Shown in pieces: positions 35,509 through 46,342 of a stretch of 64,000 nucleotides of DNA; position 1 is the first letter of the stretch; every line of letters starts with the position of its first letter. The translations under genes were made by a program, and so were the position numbers. The DNA comes from Haematobia irritans (taxonomy: Eukaryota; Arthropoda; Insecta; Diptera; Muscidae): contig NC_134398.1 in NCBI RefSeq assembly GCF_050003625.1, positions 92,045,913 to 92,109,912 of the forward strand. The letters are read 5' to 3'. The notes beneath the pieces were generated by a model, which worked only from the letters and a program-made list of their open reading frames with translations, had not been told where the DNA came from and searched no databases.

Positions 35509-35765
35509 ACATTTCGCATGCCGAGGTTGGTTGAAATCGGTTCAAATTTAGATATAGTCCCCATATATATCTTACGTCCGATATGCACTTATATCGATCT
35601 AGAAGCCAGATTTTTTCTCTGATTTGCTTCAAATTTAGCACAAGAAGTACATATATTTGATAGTATCGTCAAGTGTGTCAAGATTGATTTAAATCGATTC
35701 AGATTTGGATATAACCCCCATATAAACGTACATTTGCAGAAATGCATTATTTTACCCGAGTTAGT
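35509..35765 (-). repeat. Element D-like module fragments
   Basis: TTGGTTGAAATCGGTTCAAA, TTTAGATATAGTCCCCATATAT and a second diverged module (AATCGATTCAGATTTGGATAT, CCCCCATATAAACG) are reverse versions of the 153-bp module of element D. The ends of the element are not seen. Confidence 0.6.
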
Positions 35766-35799
35766 GACGTTTAGTACAAGTTTTTGGTCGCATAGTCTG

Positions 35800-36115
35800 A
35801 TGAGCCACCGTCTGATGAGCATCCTGCCATGTAATCAGTATGACTATACTCCCGTAGCGATGTTAAGCCGGAGCAGTTCCGGAAGTGCACCCATTCCAAA
35901 CATCGGTTACACCTCACCGAAACCGAACGATGGTGAATTTGGTTTCGGCAAACTGCAAAGTACCACGGGGTTTTCCTCTATCCCGGCTCGGACCAAAAGC
36001 AAGCGGAGAAGGCTCCCCGGGAAGTACCTTCTCCAACACAAAAATACAGACGAACAACACGTACACTGGTGTGGCAGCCGCTGGCCGGTGAATAGTATCC
36101 ATCGGGTCAATCCGG
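35800..36115 (-). pseudogene. LINE ORF N-terminal relic with 2A-like motif and zinc finger
   Basis: On the minus strand a frame from about 36110 reads SLLRLLLVRAGIEENP (about 36012-35962), which resembles the hydrophobic lead and D/G-[IV]-E-x-N-P-G-P end of 2A-like peptides found at the N-termini of some LINE proteins. The final GP is lost and a short deletion shifts frame there. The shifted frame continues WYFAVC, SVSVRCNRCLEWVHF and RNCSGLTSLREYS, then a Cys near 35818, a PHD/RING-like C-x2-C, C-x2-C, WVH, C pattern. GC content is higher than the surroundings. The rest of the ORF is not found, so this is an isolated fragment. Confidence 0.6.
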
Positions 36116-36169
36116 TACAAAGAACCCGCCGCCGTGGGATTGAGATTTCACTTAGTAATGCCGGTCATT

Positions 36170-37363
36170 TGTTCTCCCTTGTACTATTTTTAAAGTAGGT
36201 CGATGTCATTGGCGAAAGAGATAGGAGAGAACATGTACATGGTCCATTCACAATGGCTGAATATGAGCATAGATCAAGGAAGGTAAAGACATCTAAAGTG
36301 AATTCACAGCGCTGTAGTTTGTCTGTATATGGCTCTTTTTCGTCTACAAATGAGTGATTTTTTAATTTGGCTTTAATTTGTTTTCTTTCCTTTGTTCTCT
36401 TGATGAAACACAAAATATTGTAAACGCATATAAAATTCTATACACCCACACCTTTTTTGTAATGCAAATTGACTAATTTGATTGACGCCAATTCTCGTTT
36501 TCCAAAAGGAAATTGAGTCACTTGACTGCGCAATTGAGTGGAATGACAGTCGCTCAGCAAAATCATTGTAAATTATCAAAGGATGTCTTTATATTTTTTG
36601 GTCTATGATATTAGAGAAAGTGGTCTGTGAATGCAAGCGACCAATGGTTTACAAACTTCAATATTTGAAATAGCTCATTTCATTGTGTCCACGCAATTCA
36701 TTTTCCCATAAAACAGTTTTCTTTTTTTACCATGCAATGCAAACAAAACATCATTAATTGAAATATACAGTCGAACACGGTATTTCTAAAAAAGTGTGTT
36801 AAAGAGACCACACATATTGTTCACTATAACCATAAATTCGTGTTCGGATTTCGGTGTCCGTAGTAAACATGTTTGGATGTACATGAAATCAATCAAATAA
36901 ATGATACGAGGAAATATCTAATTTCCGGAAAATTGAACTAAATGATGCCAAGTTCGGGTAGCCCAAAGTTTTATTCTTTTTTGGTTTTCGTTGTATTTCA
37001 AACTACACTTTTTCAGTGTACAGCGAAAGGATGTTGGAGTTATGTATGGTGGCTATCTACGGTTAACCGCTTCACTCTCTACAAATGTCTAGAACTTTTT
37101 AATTGATATGATGAATTGTTTTCGAGATATTGTTTAACTTTCAACCATTGTGCATTGACATGTATTTCGGTGGACAGTGATCAATGGCAGTCGAATGCAG
37201 TTAAGAATTTTTGTTCATCTCTTAAATATATTAGGGTACAATATAATCAATTTTTTATGTAAAAACGTCGATTATTTTGTGGGTATGGTTGATTAGTAAA
37301 ACACAACGATTGACCAAATCGTATGCATTCATTCCAAAATTTTTCTATACAATTTCATTCAAG
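36170..37363. other. Sequence upstream of the sushi exons (probably intronic)
   Basis: No exon is recognised. A piece at about 36255-36330 (ATAGATCAAGGAAGG, GAATTCACAGCG) resembles 45990-46035. The acceptor of the first visible exon is TTTCATTCAAG ending at 37363. Confidence 0.45.
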
Positions 37364-37546
37364 TGGTTACATCGGTTGTTTGCCCAACTCCAGAAAATCC
37401 TAAAAATGGTAAAGCAACATTTACGACATTGGCGTATAATTCGGTTGTGAGTTACGAATGTCGATACGGATATACGTTGGTGGGTGAGAGTTCTAGTCGG
37501 TGCGGTGCAGATAGGAAATGGAGTGGCACGTTGCCCTTATGCAAGG
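37364..37546 (+). CDS. Multi-sushi protein, exon i (CCP domain)
   Basis: Internal exon of a secreted or cell-surface protein with complement-control (sushi) domains. It starts after the acceptor CATTCAAG and ends at the donor GTAAGT (37547), with both introns in phase 1, the usual exon shape for one sushi domain. The translated part reads VCPTPENPKNGKATF, YECRYGYTLVGESSSRCG and WSGTLPLCK: four cysteines, the conserved tryptophan and the Y-x-C turn. No start codon or signal peptide is visible; they must be on an upstream exon. Sushi domains mediate extracellular protein binding. In flies such proteins include Hikaru genki, Hasp and Furrowed; I cannot tell which this is. Confidence 0.85.
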
Positions 37547-37598
37547 GTAAGTAATATTTTCCATTATACGGATGCAAATCAATGACTTTGAATTACAG

Positions 37599-38329
37599 AA
37601 ATAAATTGTGGCCATCCGGGCGTACTTTTTAATGGATGGATTGAGAATGCAGAAGCTGGCACTGGTTTGGGAGCGAGTATAATATTCCGCTGCCAGCCCG
37701 ATATGCTTATGAAGGGGCATTCTTCAAGTGTATGTCAGATAGACGGACGTTGGAGAAATCCTTTACCAGAATGTTTGGCGCCATGCGTTGTTCCCGCTAT
37801 ATCACAAGGATTTGTTGTTCCAATTGAGATTATAACTGATGAAAATGGAACCACAATAACTGTACCTACAACTCAAACCACCCCATATCAGCAAACGGGC
37901 AATGTTGAGAAAGTAAAGCATGGAACAGCTCTTGACGTTAAATGTGAACTAAATTATGAATTCCCTGTATCGCTACTAAGTCCTCCTAAATGTCACAATG
38001 GCACATGGAGTATAATTCCTAGGTGTGTGCCTGCGAGATGTAAAAATATGCCAAAGCCTCCCAAACACGGAATGGTTTTGGCTCCTAAAACTGAGCATGG
38101 TATGAAGGCTAGATTCAAGTGTAAGGACGGGTTCAAATTGGTCACTCCGGAAGGTAAAGATATAACAGATAACAATGAATATGTTTTAACGTGTTCATTT
38201 GGAAATTGGACTGGAGAAGTGCCACACTGTCAAGAAGTATTTTGTTCCTTCCCTGGATATATACCGAATGGAAAAGTGTTACTCGTAGGCAATATGGGTC
38301 TCTACGATTACCGGCCCTACGTCAAAAAG
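37599..38329 (+). CDS. Multi-sushi protein, exon ii (three and a half CCP domains)
   Basis: Joined to the previous exon across a 52-bp intron (acceptor AATTACAG, ending 37598), the frame reads K-E-I-N-C-G-H-P. It encodes a second domain (NCGHPGVLFNG...WRNPLPEC), a third with a Thr-rich insertion of about 25 residues (APCVVPAISQG...GTWSIIPRC), a fourth (ARCKNMPKPPKHG...NWTGEVPHC) and the first half of a fifth (VFCSFPGYIPNGKVLL). Potential N-glycosylation sites are NGT (twice) and NWT. The donor is AAAAAG|GTACAT at 38330, phase 0. The frame is fully open and base composition is less AT-biased than the flanks, which supports real coding sequence. No transposon is inserted in the exons. Confidence 0.92.
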
Positions 38330-38405
38330 GTACATATAAAAGATTCCATTTTAAGTAATTCTGTAATTCTAATATAGATATTATAAATTGCTGTACGACT
38401 TTCAG

Positions 38406-38688
38406 ATTGTTAATAACAAACAAATCATGTACGACTGTGACAAAGGCTATGTTTTAGATGTAGGTCCACCAGGAGCCACTTGTGTGGGTGGCAAATGGCG
38501 TCCACTAGAATTACCGCAATGCTTGCTTGGGCAACACCCACGCCTACGATGGAATCGTCGGCGGCGGTCAATAAAGATGAGACATCTGCGTTCTTCATAC
38601 TTATTAAAACACTCTCGTACTCTTGAGCGAAACCTTCGCAGTGCATTTGAAAACCAATGGATCGGATCAGAGAAGTCTACGGACCAAG
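38406..38688 (+). CDS. Multi-sushi protein, exon iii (end of CCP5 and basic linker)
   Basis: Acceptor CGACTTTCAG ends at 38405, after a 76-bp intron. The exon completes the fifth domain (IMYDCDKGYVLD, ATCVGGKWRPLELPQC) and continues into a strongly basic linker with RWNRRRRSIKMRHLRSS, a possible furin-type processing site (RRRR-S), and a helical segment (LLKHSRTLERNLRSAFENQ). The donor CAAG|GTAAGT is at 38689, phase 1, so coding continues downstream. No further exon is recognised between 38.7 and 64 kb, so the next intron is either very long or holds an exon I did not detect. It could be the fly Hasp-type or another multi-CCP protein; assignment is uncertain. Confidence 0.88.
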
Positions 38689-40337
38689 GTAAGTCAGCTC
38701 TAGTCTCTCATTGCAGTCGATAAAATGTAATAATTATTTGTATGTCGCTGGTAAAAATATTCAAATATGTTAGGTCGGGTGTATAGTGACAGATTTGTAT
38801 ACCACGCTCACATATTCACAACTAAAAACAAGTAAGGAAAGTCTAAAGTCGTGCGGGCCGACTATATTATACCCTGCGCCACTTCGTAGATCTAAATTTT
38901 CGATACCATATCACATCCGTCAAATGTGTTGGGGGCTATATATAAAGGTTTGTCTCAAATACATACATTTAAATATCGCTCGATCTGGACAGAATTTGAT
39001 AGACTTCTATAAAATCTATAGACTCAAAATTTAAGTCGGCTAATGCACTAGGGTGGAAAACAATGTTAGTAAAAAAATATGAGAAACATTTAAGTCTGAA
39101 GCAATTTTAAGAAAACTTCGCAAAAGTTTATTTATGATTTATCGCTCGATATATATGTATTACACGCAAAAAAATAATTCTTTCCTCCCAAACGAAATTT
39201 TAAACAAACAAAGTTCGTTTCTCATTTGCTTTTCGTTGAAAGGAAGTGTATTTGGAAGAAAAGTATATACTTTTTGTGATAAACGTTTATTCTTTTCCAG
39301 GATGTAAAAACAATTTCATAAAGACTAACTAACTAACTTTCTGGCTAATTGCATTTTCCCTCACATCTTTCTCACTTCCACGAAGTTTTGTAGTTCTTAG
39401 CACCTTTTTATGTAATACAAACAATGTAGAAGAAATTATACGATTTTAAAAATTTTTTAAATTTTTTTGTACCTTTCACCTGGACGGATAATCGAACCGC
39501 GGACCATGCAATTTGTAAGCCAACACACTATCCACTGAGCAATGTAGCCGTTATTGTCATCAATAGACAATTACCCATATAAGTTATATTTATATGGCAT
39601 AGCTTGCAGCGCCCACGAGCCGATTAAACAAAGTTTATTTAACAGAAGAATACATTTAGTTGGGCACCGTAGAGCAGTGGTTGCTACGTCCGACTTGCAT
39701 GCCAAGGGTCGTGGGTTCGATCCCTGCTTCAACAAAAGTTTTTTTTTTTACATATATTCCAGATATGATCGGCAGATTCCGAAAAAATGTTCAACATTAC
39801 ATTCTCCTATATTAAATTTTTACTACACCCTCAAAAAAAAAATCGCTTCTGTAACATATACTCCCAAACATATTTTGCTTCAAGCATATAAATTTTTGGG
39901 TATTGCCCAAACATTTATATGTTTGATTTCTTCCAATATATAATATGTTTGAAAGCATATTGGTCTAAACAATATAATATGTTTGGGTAGTCTAAGTTCC
40001 AAACATTTTGTATTTTTGCATCCAAATTCAATAATGTTGTCTTCCAAAAAACTATATGTTCTTATGTGAACATATAATATGTTTGGAAACATTTTGAACC
40101 CAAAAATATTATATGCTTAGAAGAATTTTCTCCCAAAGAAGATTGTGCTCAAATTTTTTTTTTCTGCCTAATTGTATATTCCCTCACATTTTTCTCACTT
40201 TTTCTGTAATACAAACATTTTAGAAGAAATTATAATATTTTATAATTTTTTTTTTTAATTTTACCTTTTGCCGGACGGGGATTCGAACAGCAGACCACAC
40301 AGTTTGTAAGCCAGCACACTAACCACTGGCCTACGTA

Positions 40338-42455
40338 CACACAAAAATTTTTTTTTATTTCAATCACGAAAATCGCGGATTCAATCATTTTTTTAATTGA
40401 AATGTCTTCAATCACGAAAATGATAGTATCAATCACCCATTTTGATTGAAAACCAACACGATTTTTAATTAAAAATTTAATTGACTTTTGTCACGGAATC
40501 AATTAATTGTGTGATTGAATCAATTAAAAACGTGATTGATTTTTAACATAAAATTCAATCACAGTTTTAATTGAATCAATTAAAATTTTAATTAATTTCG
40601 CGACAAAAATCAATCAACTATTTGATTCATTCAATTAAATAATTAATTGAAATTGGCTATAAATTTCGATCAAAAAACTTATATATTGCGACCACAAAAT
40701 CGTATTTAGTTTTTTTTTTTTCTTTTGAAATAAAAGAAAATATGTATGTGTTTCTTATAAAACATATTTAATATTTTATTATTTTTTGAATTATGCAATA
40801 GACAAATAAATTTGGTTCTTGTCATTTGTGTTTTGTTCTAACATAACTTACAAATACAATTACTATCAATAACAACTATAGGGTGAAAAAATAAATTATA
40901 TAAATCATTATCTTCCTTATAATAATAACCATGTTAACATGTTCCTTCTAATATGTAGATGCGACTAGATTTCCAATAAATCAGCAGCCTGTAAGCTAAA
41001 TTAATTTTTCTGAAAGTAAACAGAATAATTCGAATTTAATTTTGTTCAATTAAAAGTTAATTTTGTTAAACATTACCTGCATAGAATATCAAGTTCAATT
41101 CTTAGTTCCAGGTTGCAGATTTATAATCTTCTTTTGCAGTTGTAGTCTTTTAGCATAAAAAGGTATTAAGGAGCTCGGTAATTTAATTTTAGTAACAATT
41201 CCTTTCCAAAATTTCCACACATTAAAATCGTCTATTAAAATTTGAACCAATCAAAGACAAAAATAATGGGAGAGCAATGTAATATTTGGTATTATATTGA
41301 TGATAATTTGCAAATTCTGGAAATAGAAAAAAATATAAATGGAAAATACATATTTTTATTATTTTCTGATATTTTTCATATTTTTAAATCCAAAAGAAAG
41401 AACTTTTTTACCATTACATAATTCAGCTCATTAGTTTATATACCAGATATACTGCTCTCTACTTGGGTTCAAACTGAAAAAGGCAGGTAAAACAAAAATG
41501 CAATTTAATGCCAACGCTACTTCGCAACTTCAAGGTGAATCTTCCAACAAACCCATACCGCTCTTGGTTTTAAGAAAACTAGGAGTGAAAAAAATTTATA
41601 ATTTTAAAAGATCAATACGGTACCCACTTTTTTATTGCAAACATATTATTATATATTTGATAAAATGGTGAAGTTGATGGGATTGATTGGTCAATTTCAC
41701 GAAATAAAATTGGTCACTAAAAGAAATGAATAAAAAATATATTGTTTTAGTCCGTTTAATGTAAACAGGCTTCAATGGAAAACGGTATTCACATTTCACA
41801 ATTTCTTACCTTCAATAAACTTAGATTGTTTTCCATTTTTACAATACCACAAAACACAAACACAGGTAATTTCAAATGCGTTCTGTCATATATTTTTTTT
41901 CAAACCTTTACCACGTGGCCGTTTGTTGTTGCACACTTTATTTGTTTCAACCCTTTGCTATGATTTGTTGTTGCGTTCAAAATATTTATGCACACATTTT
42001 GAATGCAGCAGACAGAATGTCGCCAATCATGTTTTTCAATTTACGCGAAAAACAAAAACCCAACCGTTCGTTACGAGTTACTTCCACAGACTGATCTCTC
42101 CATCATACATTGTTGAATAAATACCCATTCTCTTGTTCTCTTTTCGCTCTTTCCATTGCTCAAAATTATTCAGTTTCAATCACAAAGGTGATTGGATCAA
42201 TCACATGTGTAATTGGAAACGGAAAAAATTTCAATCACGTTTGTAATTGAAAATTATTTCCGAATTGATTAACAAATTGATTGAATCAATTAATATTTTA
42301 ATTGGAAACGTAACAGATATCAATCATTTTTTTAATTGGTTTTTATTCGGATTTGATTAAATAATTAATTGAATCAATTAACATATTAATTGAATCCGTT
42401 TCCAAATTCAATTAAGTGTTTAATTTAAAAAATTTTGGTGATAATTTTTTGTGTG
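40338..42455. mobile_element. Family C element, innermost, TA target duplication
   Basis: CACACAAAAATTTTTTTTTA at the left and GATAATTTTTTGTGTG at the right, with TA at 40336-40337 and 42456-42457. The empty host site GACTACGTAGCTGTTATAG is present at 56316-56334. 2118 bp. About 300 bp at each end is packed with TCAATTAA, TCAATCAC and TTGATTGA motifs in both orientations; the middle (40680-42160) is AT-rich with no recognised transposase. Confidence 0.8.
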
Positions 42456-43486
42456 TAGCTGTTATGGTCATCAAGAGATAATTATCGTTATAAGTTATAT
42501 TTATATAGCATAGATTGCGGCGCCCACGAGCCGATGCAAACATAACATTGTTTAACAACATAACATTGTTAAACATACATTTGTTGGCAGCGTGGAGCAG
42601 TGGTTGGTCGTCCGCCTTGCGTGACAGGGGACCTGGGTTCGATCCCTGCTTCGACCAACAACATTTTTTTTTTTTTAATATATTTTTTAACATATATTCC
42701 AGATATGTTCGGAAGTTCCCGAAAAAGTGTTCAGCATTACATACTATTATATTACATTTTTACTACGAAATTGTAAAGTGTGTTTTATAAAAGACTTAAA
42801 GTCAGAAAAGAAAAGTGCTTGATATAAACGAAATGGACTGAGTTCAAATCAAATATCATTTTTTGATTGCAACAATAAAAACTGTGTAACAAATAAAGGT
42901 TTTTGTATACAAGTTTAAAATTTTCGAAGAAATTCAAAAACTCTTACAAAAGAAGAACGTGAAGTCGAGTGTATATAAATATTTTCCCATCGAATCCTAA
43001 GGTTAACGATAACCATTCAAAAGCACATTATATTTAAATTCTAAACAGTATTTAATTTTACAACAGCACATAAATTTATTTTGGTGTGAACAATTGTTTG
43101 CTAGCATGTAACACCATTAATTTAGAAATACAAATAAATATGAATTTTTATTAACGAATAATTTTGTACTTAATTTAATTCTTAAGGCCGGTATAGATTG
43201 GTATTATCGCGTTAAAATGCCCATGTTTACCCTTTTACTTTTCTTTAATAATTTCTTTTAAAGAAAATAAACTTATTCAATTGTTGCTTTGGATCTTTCC
43301 CCACCATGTTATAATACAATTTACCGGAAAAAGTTGTTATGTTATTCTGGTTTTGCCGCTAAAATGAGAAATAATTTTAGCGGCAAAACTCGAACTCAAT
43401 GCCCACTTTTATTTTCGAAAAAATCCGTCAACTCCTCTTGGACTACTCATTAATAAAGAGGAACTAATCTTTGTTTTTATAGATCT

Positions 43487-43987
43487 TCAAAGGTCGATAC
43501 TTTCAATGAAGTCGTGTTGTCGTTATAATTAAGTGATTTGACTTAAAAATGGGTATCATAACATGAAAGAACAAATTTTGGACTAAGGTCAACTTTACTT
43601 TAATAATTCAGAAAAATTCTTTAAAATTAATGAAACTGTCTTTAAATTTGTTGCATTTTTGCATCTTGACTACAAGGCAAAAATCATTAAAAAATAGGAT
43701 ATGTTTTTCAATACTTTATTTTAAAGACATTTTTTACTTGAAACATAGCATAATTTCTACTGGAAGTCTTGTTTTTAACAGACATTTTAAAGCATATGAA
43801 AAAAGCTGAAAAAGCGAAAAATTGAAATGTGCTTCGTAGAGTCAAGTACACAAAACCCCATTTAAAAGAGAATTGTGTCTTAAAAGCATCCTTACTTGTA
43901 TTCTCCGCTTCTTTGGTTCGGAATCAATATCAAAATTGTTAAAGTGGAGACACAATCTTTGGAACCGGACATGCTTTTTGTTCAGTG
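43487..43987 (-). mobile_element. Family G element in B4, reversed
   Basis: Matches 56998-57610 in reverse. Its right end GCTTTTTGTTCAGTG is followed by TATAGTGCC, the reverse of the GGGCACTATA host. The left end is deleted near 43487. Confidence 0.65.
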
Positions 43988-45888
43988 TATAGTGCCGTTT
44001 CGTTAGTTTTACCTTTGTTTGAATATTTTGACTTACTCGTCCTAGGTTCCGATTTGTTTTGACGAAACAAAAAAATTGTGCCCGTAATGCGAAAATGATA
44101 AACAAAACTCATGCTCTTTTTTCAAATATATTTTATCTTGGTTCCGAATGAATTTTCTCTCCGAATACTCATTTTAATATTTTACTTAAGCATATACAAT
44201 TTTTGGCGAAGTCTTATATCACATCATATATATGTTTACTCATAATATGTAAATTTATACTTATTTATATTCACACGTAGTATTTTTCCTATATTTAATG
44301 AAATTTTCTTTGTGTATACATATTTGTAATGCGCCAATTGGTTACTTTCATTATTTTACTTCCAGCATACACTTTGTCTCTCTTTGTAAACACATATATG
44401 TTTATGGGCTATTTCTAAATTAATATATGTTTGAATCCAAGCATATTATATTTACAAACATTTTATGTCCCAAACATAATATGTTCTAACATATTAACAT
44501 ATATGTCCCAAACATATTATGCTAGTTTATGAACATTATATGTTTGCACTCAAAAATATTGTGTTTAAAAATTTGAGTTCCAAACATATAATGTTTATAC
44601 CCAAACATATGAAAAACAGTCTTTTTCGTCCGTGTATGAACTGTAAAATATGTCTTATTAAAGACCTAAAGTCAGAAAAGAACAGTGTTTGATATACACG
44701 AAATGGACTGCGTTGTTGGTTCAAAAATAACTTTTTGTATTGAAAAAATAAAAATTTTGTAACAAACGAATTTTTTTGGTGATAAAAGTGTATAATTTTC
44801 GAAGCAATTCAAAAAACTCGAACAAAAGAAAAACGTTTTCGGTACACGTTTTCCAAACGTTTTTTTTTTTCTTTGCGTGTAGAAGTTTAGGAAAATTAGA
44901 GTAATTTTTACAACTTTTCGACTAAGCAGTGGCGATTTTACAAGGAAAATGTTGGCATTTTGACCATTTTTGTCGAAATCTGAAAAACATATATATGGGA
45001 GCTATATCTAAATCTGAACCGATTTCAACCAAATTTGGCACGCATAGCTACAATGCTAATTCTACTCCCTGTGCAAAATATCAACTAAATCGGAGCACAA
45101 ACTTGGCCTCTGTGGTCATATAAGTGTAAATCGGGCGAAAGCTATACATGGGAGCTATATCTAAATCTGAACCGATTTCAACCAAATTTGGCACGAATAG
45201 CTACAATGCTAATTGTACTCCCTGTGCAAAATTTCAATTAAAGCGGAGTAAAAGATTGGCCACTGTGGTCATATGAGTGTAAATCGGGCGAACGATATAT
45301 ATGGGAGCTATATCTAAATCTGAACCGATTTCAATAAAATTTGGCACACTTGACTACACTACAAATTGTACTCCTAGTGCAAAATTTCAACCAAATTTGG
45401 GAAAAACTCTGGCTTCTGTGACCGTATTAGTCCTTATCGGGCGAAAGATATATATGGGAGCTATATCTAAATCTGAACCGATTTCAATAAAATTTGGCAC
45501 ACTTGACTATAGTACTAATTGTTCTTCTTGTGCAAAATTTTAAGCAAATTAGGGTAAAACTCTGGCTTCTGGGGCCATATAAGTCCATATCGGGCGAAAT
45601 ATATATGGGAGCTATATCTAAATCTGAACCGATTTCTTCCAAAATCAATAGGGTTCTATTCTGAGCCAAAACACATACTTGTGCCAAATTTTAAGTCGAT
45701 TGGACTAATATTGCGACCTAGAATTTGATTACAAAAATGTGTTCACGGACATGGCTATATCGACTCAGGAGCCCACCCTGAGCATTTTTGCCAAAGACAC
45801 CATGTGTCTATCTCGTCTCCTTCTGGGTGTTGCAAACATATGCACTAACATATAATACTCTGTTCCACAGTGTGGCGCAGGGTATAAA

Positions 45889-46292
45889 TACATAGTGTAT
45901 ATCTGACATTTCCATGTTTCACCTTTAAAACCACTCGGTAGCTTAACAGTCCTCTAAAGGTTTGATTCCCCAGAGAAAGAAAAAGCGCACTCATAGATCA
46001 AGAAAATGTATAGACGTCTTATGTCAATTCACAGCGTTCTGTTCTCACATATTTCCAGGAATATGACTATAAAAGGAAACATAAAAACGGCGATTTTTTT
46101 TTATTAAAATATATTTACATCAATGAGTTACATTTTCAAGGATCAAAATTAACTCAATTATAATATATATCTGGTTAATAACCTGGACTGAAGATATTTG
46201 CATGATGTTGCCAACATTTTATTTTATTGTGGACTATATCTTAAATAGTCTATTCGATTTCTTTTTATCAGCACAATAAAAAATGGAATATA
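45889..46292. other. Unassigned segment
   Basis: No gene is seen. ATAGATCAAGAAAATGTATAGACG and AATTCACAGCG near 45990-46035 resemble 36255-36330. Confidence 0.4.
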
Positions 46293-46342
46293 CGAGGGCG
46301 GTTCGGAAACTTCAAGCCTATCAATGAAAGAGAATAGTTAGT

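Larger units (their letters stand above)
39826..44634 (-). mobile_element. Family B element (B4), third shell
   Basis: CACCCTCAAAAAAAAAATCGC after TA (39824-39825) and CAGTCTTTTTCGTCCGTG before TA (44635-44636). The host family A sequence around the site is AAATTTTTACTATGAATTGT-like (compare 1443-1470 reversed). It contains element C between its two tRNA-like modules (II minus 40265-40335; I plus 42590-42660) and a reversed family G element ending at 43987. Confidence 0.8.
39163..44879 (-). mobile_element. Family A element (A3), second shell
   Basis: CACGCAAAAAAATAATTCTT after TA (39161-39162), and TTTTTTTCTTTGCGTG before TA (44880-44881). The uninterrupted D sequence (ATATATATGTATTAGAAGTTTAGG) is at 21166-21189, so the insertion point and TA duplication are proven. 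Own sequence is 39163-39823 and 44637-44879; it carries a tRNA-like pair at 39477-39735. Confidence 0.85.
38827..45888 (+). mobile_element. Element D (D2), outermost shell of a nest
   Basis: Left end AACAAGTAAGGAAAGTC...TATTATACCCTGCGCCAC and right end CCACAGTGTGGCGCAGGGTATAAA match D1. Its own sequence is 38827-39160 and 44882-45888; everything between is family A insertion A3. The right part has the 153-bp modules (TATGGGAGCTATATC near 44995, 45148, 45301, 45454). It lies in the intron after sushi exon iii. Confidence 0.8.

Noticed and set aside
35797..35830. Two CTGATGAG strings suggesting another hammerhead ribozyme
   Set aside because: No GAAA box, stem II or cleavage triplet can be placed next to either string.
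37993..38175. Minus-strand frames in the sushi exons
   Set aside because: They are shadows of the well-supported plus-strand exons with matching splice sites.
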